From: JBEBVQ01 sp964527735
GTDB taxonomy: Bacteria > Bacteroidota > Bacteroidia > Chitinophagales > Chitinophagaceae
Assembly (NCBI GenBank): GCA_964527735.1
Contig: CAZGPG010000013.1
Coordinates: 1-64,000 of the forward strand
DNA: 64,000 bases
Reading direction: 5' to 3'
Both the position numbers and the translations under genes were made by a program. Within the stretch, counting starts at the first letter, position 1. Every line of letters begins with the position of its first letter. The notes under the pieces were generated by a model. It searched no databases and had not been told where the DNA came from. It saw only the letters and a program-made list of their open reading frames with translations. Of the stretch, positions 61,071 through 64,000 are shown piece after piece.

Positions 61071-62204
61071 ATGCAAGACTTACGCCCCTTTTTTACATCA
61101 GGTCATTTTATTGAAAGCCGGGAGCCGGGTTATTATGAACCGCTGCAATGGGGTTCGGTGATTGAATGCGCTGCAGACCGCGTTTTCAACTGGGAGGACG
61201 CCGACTTTGTGATCGTGGGTTGCGGAGAATGGCGCGGCGAGGGAAGGGACGAAACGGCGGTGAACGGGCCGGATGCCATCCGCGATGAATTGTATCGATT
61301 GTATAACTGGCACCCCGCGATCCGCATTGCGGATGCGGGTGATATATTACGGGGAGCAGGAGTAGGGGATACCCGTGCAGCATTGAGGATGGCGCTGCAG
61401 GAAATTCACGCTGCAGGTAAGATCGCAATCGTGCTGGGCGGGTCGCATGATCTTACGCTGCAGCAATACGAAGCCTTTAAACTATCCGGCCAGGGCATCA
61501 ATGCTACGGTGGCTGATATGCTGATAGATCTCGACGAAACGGAAGCAATCACCAGCCGGAGCTTCCTGATGGATATGCTTACTTCCACACCCAACTACAT
61601 CCGCCATTACAGCCATATCGGTTTTCAAAGTTATTATGTGCATCCGCAGATGCTCGAAACGCTGGACAAGCTGCGTTTTGATTTCTTCAGGTTGGGACGT
61701 GTGCGGGAGAGTATGGAAGATATGGAACCTGTGCTGCGTGCCAGCGATATGTTCAGTTTCGATATCAATGCGGTGCGTTACAGTGATGCTCCGGTCAACA
61801 GCGGTGGCTCACCCAATGGTTTTACCGGGGATGAAGCCTGCCAACTGACACGCTATGCCGGGATGAGCGACCGTCTTAAATCGTTTGGCATTTATGGCTA
61901 CGACCCTGCGAAGGATGCGCACCGGCTTACGGCAAAGCTGATCGCCCAGATGATCTGGTATTTTATTGACGGGTATCATATACGGCAGCATGAAGCTGCG
62001 CTCAGCGACAGCGCTTCTTTCCTTGAGTTTCATGTTCGGTTTACCAGCAACGATACGGTCTTTCTGAAGAGTAAACGGACCGGTCGCTGGTGGATGCAGA
62101 TGCCGGATAATACTTTTGAGCCGTGCTCATACAGCGATTATCAGATGGCTTGCCGGGATGAAATACCCGAGCGCTGGCTGCGGGCGCAGGAGCGGCTGGT
62201 GTAG
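61071..62204 (+). CDS. arginase/formimidoylglutamase-family hydrolase
   Basis: 377 residues of the ureohydrolase fold. The family metal-binding motifs are recognisable: GGSHDL with a histidine and aspartate, a modified central motif (ADMLIDLDETEA), and SFDINAV near residue 230. Bacteroidota members annotated as formimidoylglutamase hydrolyse N-formimidoyl-glutamate in histidine breakdown, but no hut genes are nearby, so the substrate is inferred. Confidence 0.85.
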   Translation: MQDLRPFFTSGHFIESREPGYYEPLQWGSVIECAADRVFNWEDADFVIVGCGEWRGEGRDETAVNGPDAIRDELYRLYNWHPAIRIADAGDILRGAGVGDTRAALRMALQEIHAAGKIAIVLGGSHDLTLQQYEAFKLSGQGINATVADMLIDLDETEAITSRSFLMDMLTSTPNYIRHYSHIGFQSYYVHPQMLETLDKLRFDFFRLGRVRESMEDMEPVLRASDMFSFDINAVRYSDAPVNSGGSPNGFTGDEACQLTRYAGMSDRLKSFGIYGYDPAKDAHRLTAKLIAQMIWYFIDGYHIRQHEAALSDSASFLEFHVRFTSNDTVFLKSKRTGRWWMQMPDNTFEPCSYSDYQMACRDEIPERWLRAQERLV

Positions 62205-62849
62205 TTATGTTACCAATCCTAACTGCATCGCTTTCCGTATAAGCCCGGCTGTGTTTTTTACATCCAGCTTCAGCAACAGGTTGGTGCGGTAGTTTTTGGC
62301 GGTGTACAGGCTGAGGAACAGCTTGGCGGCAATCTCTTTATCGGTAAGGCCTTCGATGATAAGCGGCAGTACTTCTTTTTCCCTTTCGGTAAGTCTGATC
62401 TTTGCAACGGCAATACGATTGGCACGGAACGACAGCATATCCATCTTTTCCTTCAATGACGGTTCTATGTACTCATTCCCGGCATATACCGTTTCGATGG
62501 CTGCGGCAAGCGTATTTTTTTCGGTTGTTTTCAACAAATAGCCCAGCACGCCGTGGCGCATCATAGCGGCAAGGTAAGCGGGACTGTCAAAATTGGTCAG
62601 GGTCATCATTTTGATGTCCGGATATTTCTTCATGATCACCTGAGCCAACTCCTCTCCATTCTGGTCGGGCATCTGTATATCCAGTATCAGAACATCGGGT
62701 AATGAACCTTCTTCCAGCCCGGCCAGTAGTTCACTGCCGTTCCGGTATGTCCCGGAAAGGTGCATATGGGGGAAGTCCAGCAACATGTTCTTCAACCCGT
62801 CAATGATCATCGGATGATCGTCTGCTATGGCTATTCTGATCTTGTTCAT
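62205..62849 (-). CDS. LuxR-type (NarL/FixJ) response regulator
   Basis: 214 residues. Receiver domain with acidic pocket IADDHPMI, phosphorylation site LILDIQMPD (Asp in ILDIQ), and the K in MTLTN...YLLKTT; the C-terminal LuxR helix-turn-helix reads LTEREKEVLPLIIEGLTDKEIA. It lies three bases after the end of the kinase gene, so the two form an operon and a cognate pair. Confidence 0.95.
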   Translation of the reverse strand: MNKIRIAIADDHPMIIDGLKNMLLDFPHMHLSGTYRNGSELLAGLEEGSLPDVLILDIQMPDQNGEELAQVIMKKYPDIKMMTLTNFDSPAYLAAMMRHGVLGYLLKTTEKNTLAAAIETVYAGNEYIEPSLKEKMDMLSFRANRIAVAKIRLTEREKEVLPLIIEGLTDKEIAAKLFLSLYTAKNYRTNLLLKLDVKNTAGLIRKAMQLGLVT

Positions 62850-62852
62850 CCT

Positions 62853-64000
62853 TTAGACCTCTAATTTAAGCTTTTCCAGGTCAAATTCAATAAATATCGT
62901 GGTGCTTTTCCCTTTTATGGAGTCGATGGCCATGTATCCCCGCATGGCCTGTACGCGCTGTTCCATGTTGAACAGGCCGATCCCCTTCGATGTATCCTCC
63001 GCATTAAAACCAACGCCGTTATCTTCAACGATAATGTTCAGCAGGTTGCCGTTTCGCGTTACCTGCACATCTGCAATGGTCGCCTGGGCGTGTTTGATCA
63101 CATTTTGAATCAGCTCCTGTGCGATCCGGTATATGACCAGCGTCACGGACTGGTCCAGATCCGTAGTGGCTCCATGAAACTGCACATCTATTTGTAGCGC
63201 CGTGTTTTTATTGATGTTGTCGCAATAGAGCGTCAGCGCCTCTTCGAGCGTATGTTTTTCCAGCATGCCGGGCAGCAGGTTGTGGGAGGTGCGGCGTACC
63301 TCACCGGCGGTTTCGTCGATCATTTGCATCAGGTCCCGGAACTTTGCAGCGTCTGGTGTGTCCCTGACCCGGCTTGCCTGCATTTTAATAGCACCGAGCA
63401 TGCCTCCGATCCCATCATGCAATTCCTGGGCGATGCGTCCCCGTTCTTTTTCTTCTCCTTTCATCACGTTTTTTAACTGTCCGATCTCTCTTTTCTGCTG
63501 CAGCATTTTCTGTTTTTGCCGGGTGTGCCGGTAAAAAACAAAAAATGAAGCGGATAAAATGATTACCCCTCCGCTTGTCAGGATAATCAGGAAATTCTTT
63601 CTTTCCGTTTCGCGTTGTGCCTGTGCGATGAGCTTGTCTTTCTCGGCAGTGCGGTATTCGACTTCCATTTGGTTGATGTCTCTTGCAATGCGACTGTTCA
63701 TCAGGCTGTCTTTTAGCGAGAGATATAAGGATTGATGCTTGTACGCTTTTGTATAGTCACCTGTTTTAGAATATAATTTGGCAAAACTTTGGTGCGTTTG
63801 CGCCACCTGGTCCGTCATCTGCAACGCTTCCGCTGTCTTAAGTGTTGCCTGCCAGAAGCGTTCTGCATTTTTATATTGCCCTAACTCATAAAAAACATGG
63901 CCGGTCATGTATTGGTTGGCATTATGGTGAAATGCCTCAGGGTCTCTGTCTATCTTCAGCCGTCTGGCCTGCTGAATATACGATAGTGCCTGTTCTGGTG
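62853..64000 (-). CDS. sensor histidine kinase with TPR input (5' end outside window)
   Basis: The frame is open to the window edge, at least 382 residues. TPR-like helices (ELGQYKNAERFWQATLKTAE, YSKTGDYTKAYKHQSLY) precede a membrane helix (FLIILTSGGVIILSASFFVFY), a HisKA_3 dimerisation region with the phosphorylated histidine in AQELHDGIGGMLGAIKM, and a HATPase domain (VIKHAQAT, EDNGVGF). NarL-type kinases of this kind have a periplasmic or cytosolic input of unknown ligand. The cognate regulator follows at once. Confidence 0.93.
   Translation of the reverse strand, partial: PEQALSYIQQARRLKIDRDPEAFHHNANQYMTGHVFYELGQYKNAERFWQATLKTAEALQMTDQVAQTHQSFAKLYSKTGDYTKAYKHQSLYLSLKDSLMNSRIARDINQMEVEYRTAEKDKLIAQAQRETERKNFLIILTSGGVIILSASFFVFYRHTRQKQKMLQQKREIGQLKNVMKGEEKERGRIAQELHDGIGGMLGAIKMQASRVRDTPDAAKFRDLMQMIDETAGEVRRTSHNLLPGMLEKHTLEEALTLYCDNINKNTALQIDVQFHGATTDLDQSVTLVIYRIAQELIQNVIKHAQATIADVQVTRNGNLLNIIVEDNGVGFNAEDTSKGIGLFNMEQRVQAMRGYMAIDSIKGKSTTIFIEFDLEKLKLEV

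Overview
The window looks like a chromosomal segment of a Bacteroidota bacterium, most likely a Chitinophagaceae-type genome. The evidence is T9SS type A and type B C-terminal sorting domains, SBBP propeller proteins, a BT_3928-type DoxX protein, a two-domain PGI/PMI, DUF349 and DUF1599 proteins, CCA-less tRNA genes, and many Bacteroidota-type -7 boxes (TAnnTTTG) just upstream of genes. Gene order is mostly ordinary core and housekeeping. No integrase, transposase, plasmid or phage gene was recognised.

Layout. 1-1.4 kb: end of an unknown gene, a 21-bp-spaced operator-like array, a remnant of an HU-family gene with its terminator, and a cluster of GGGGCGAAT palindromes. 1.4-6 kb: a large secreted SBBP propeller-lipase-T9SS protein interrupted by a 100-N assembly gap. 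6-12.5 kb: ABC exporter, asd, an outer membrane barrel, a GlcD-type oxidase, tRNA-Val and aroB. 12.7-17.2 kb: lipoprotein, VanX-like dipeptidase, heavy-metal HMA protein plus P1B ATPase, flavin reductase. 17.3-22.8 kb: VWA membrane protein, DUF4197, DUF349, a HEAT-like protein. 23-28.3 kb: rpsF-rpsR-rplI, a PorE-like OmpA protein, pyrH, gcvT. 28.5-35.1 kb: a helical-repeat cytosolic protein divergent from two T9SS-secreted proteins. 35.3-43.8 kb: tRNA-Phe, GNAT-like protein, folP, DUF1599, DoxX/BT_3928, an orphan OppB permease, thioredoxin, Mrp, L,D-transpeptidase. 44-53.7 kb: DAACS symporter, thiolase, PGI/PMI, YraN, SMR pump, MlaD, uvrC, and htpX with lemA. 53.8-64 kb: FMN reductase, a chimeric pair of broken genes, lpxD, an HTH regulator, a duplicated-domain protein with a degenerate NTase-HEPN protein, dprA, DUF6438, a formimidoylglutamase-like enzyme, and a LuxR-type response regulator with its histidine kinase (cut by the window end).

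The intergenic DNA is unusually rich in dyads of several families: CGTAGAGACG palindromes, GGGGCGAAT palindromes, AATTTGAAAA dyads, AATGTGAC dyads, CTCCGTAGGAGC elements and two MITE-like hairpins. In at least three places the palindrome supplies the stop codon of the adjacent gene. The best candidates for a second look are the HTH / duplicated-domain / NTase-HEPN locus near 57-59 kb, the 21-bp array near 0.6 kb, the fused gene scar near 54.7 kb, and the stop-codon-donating palindromes.
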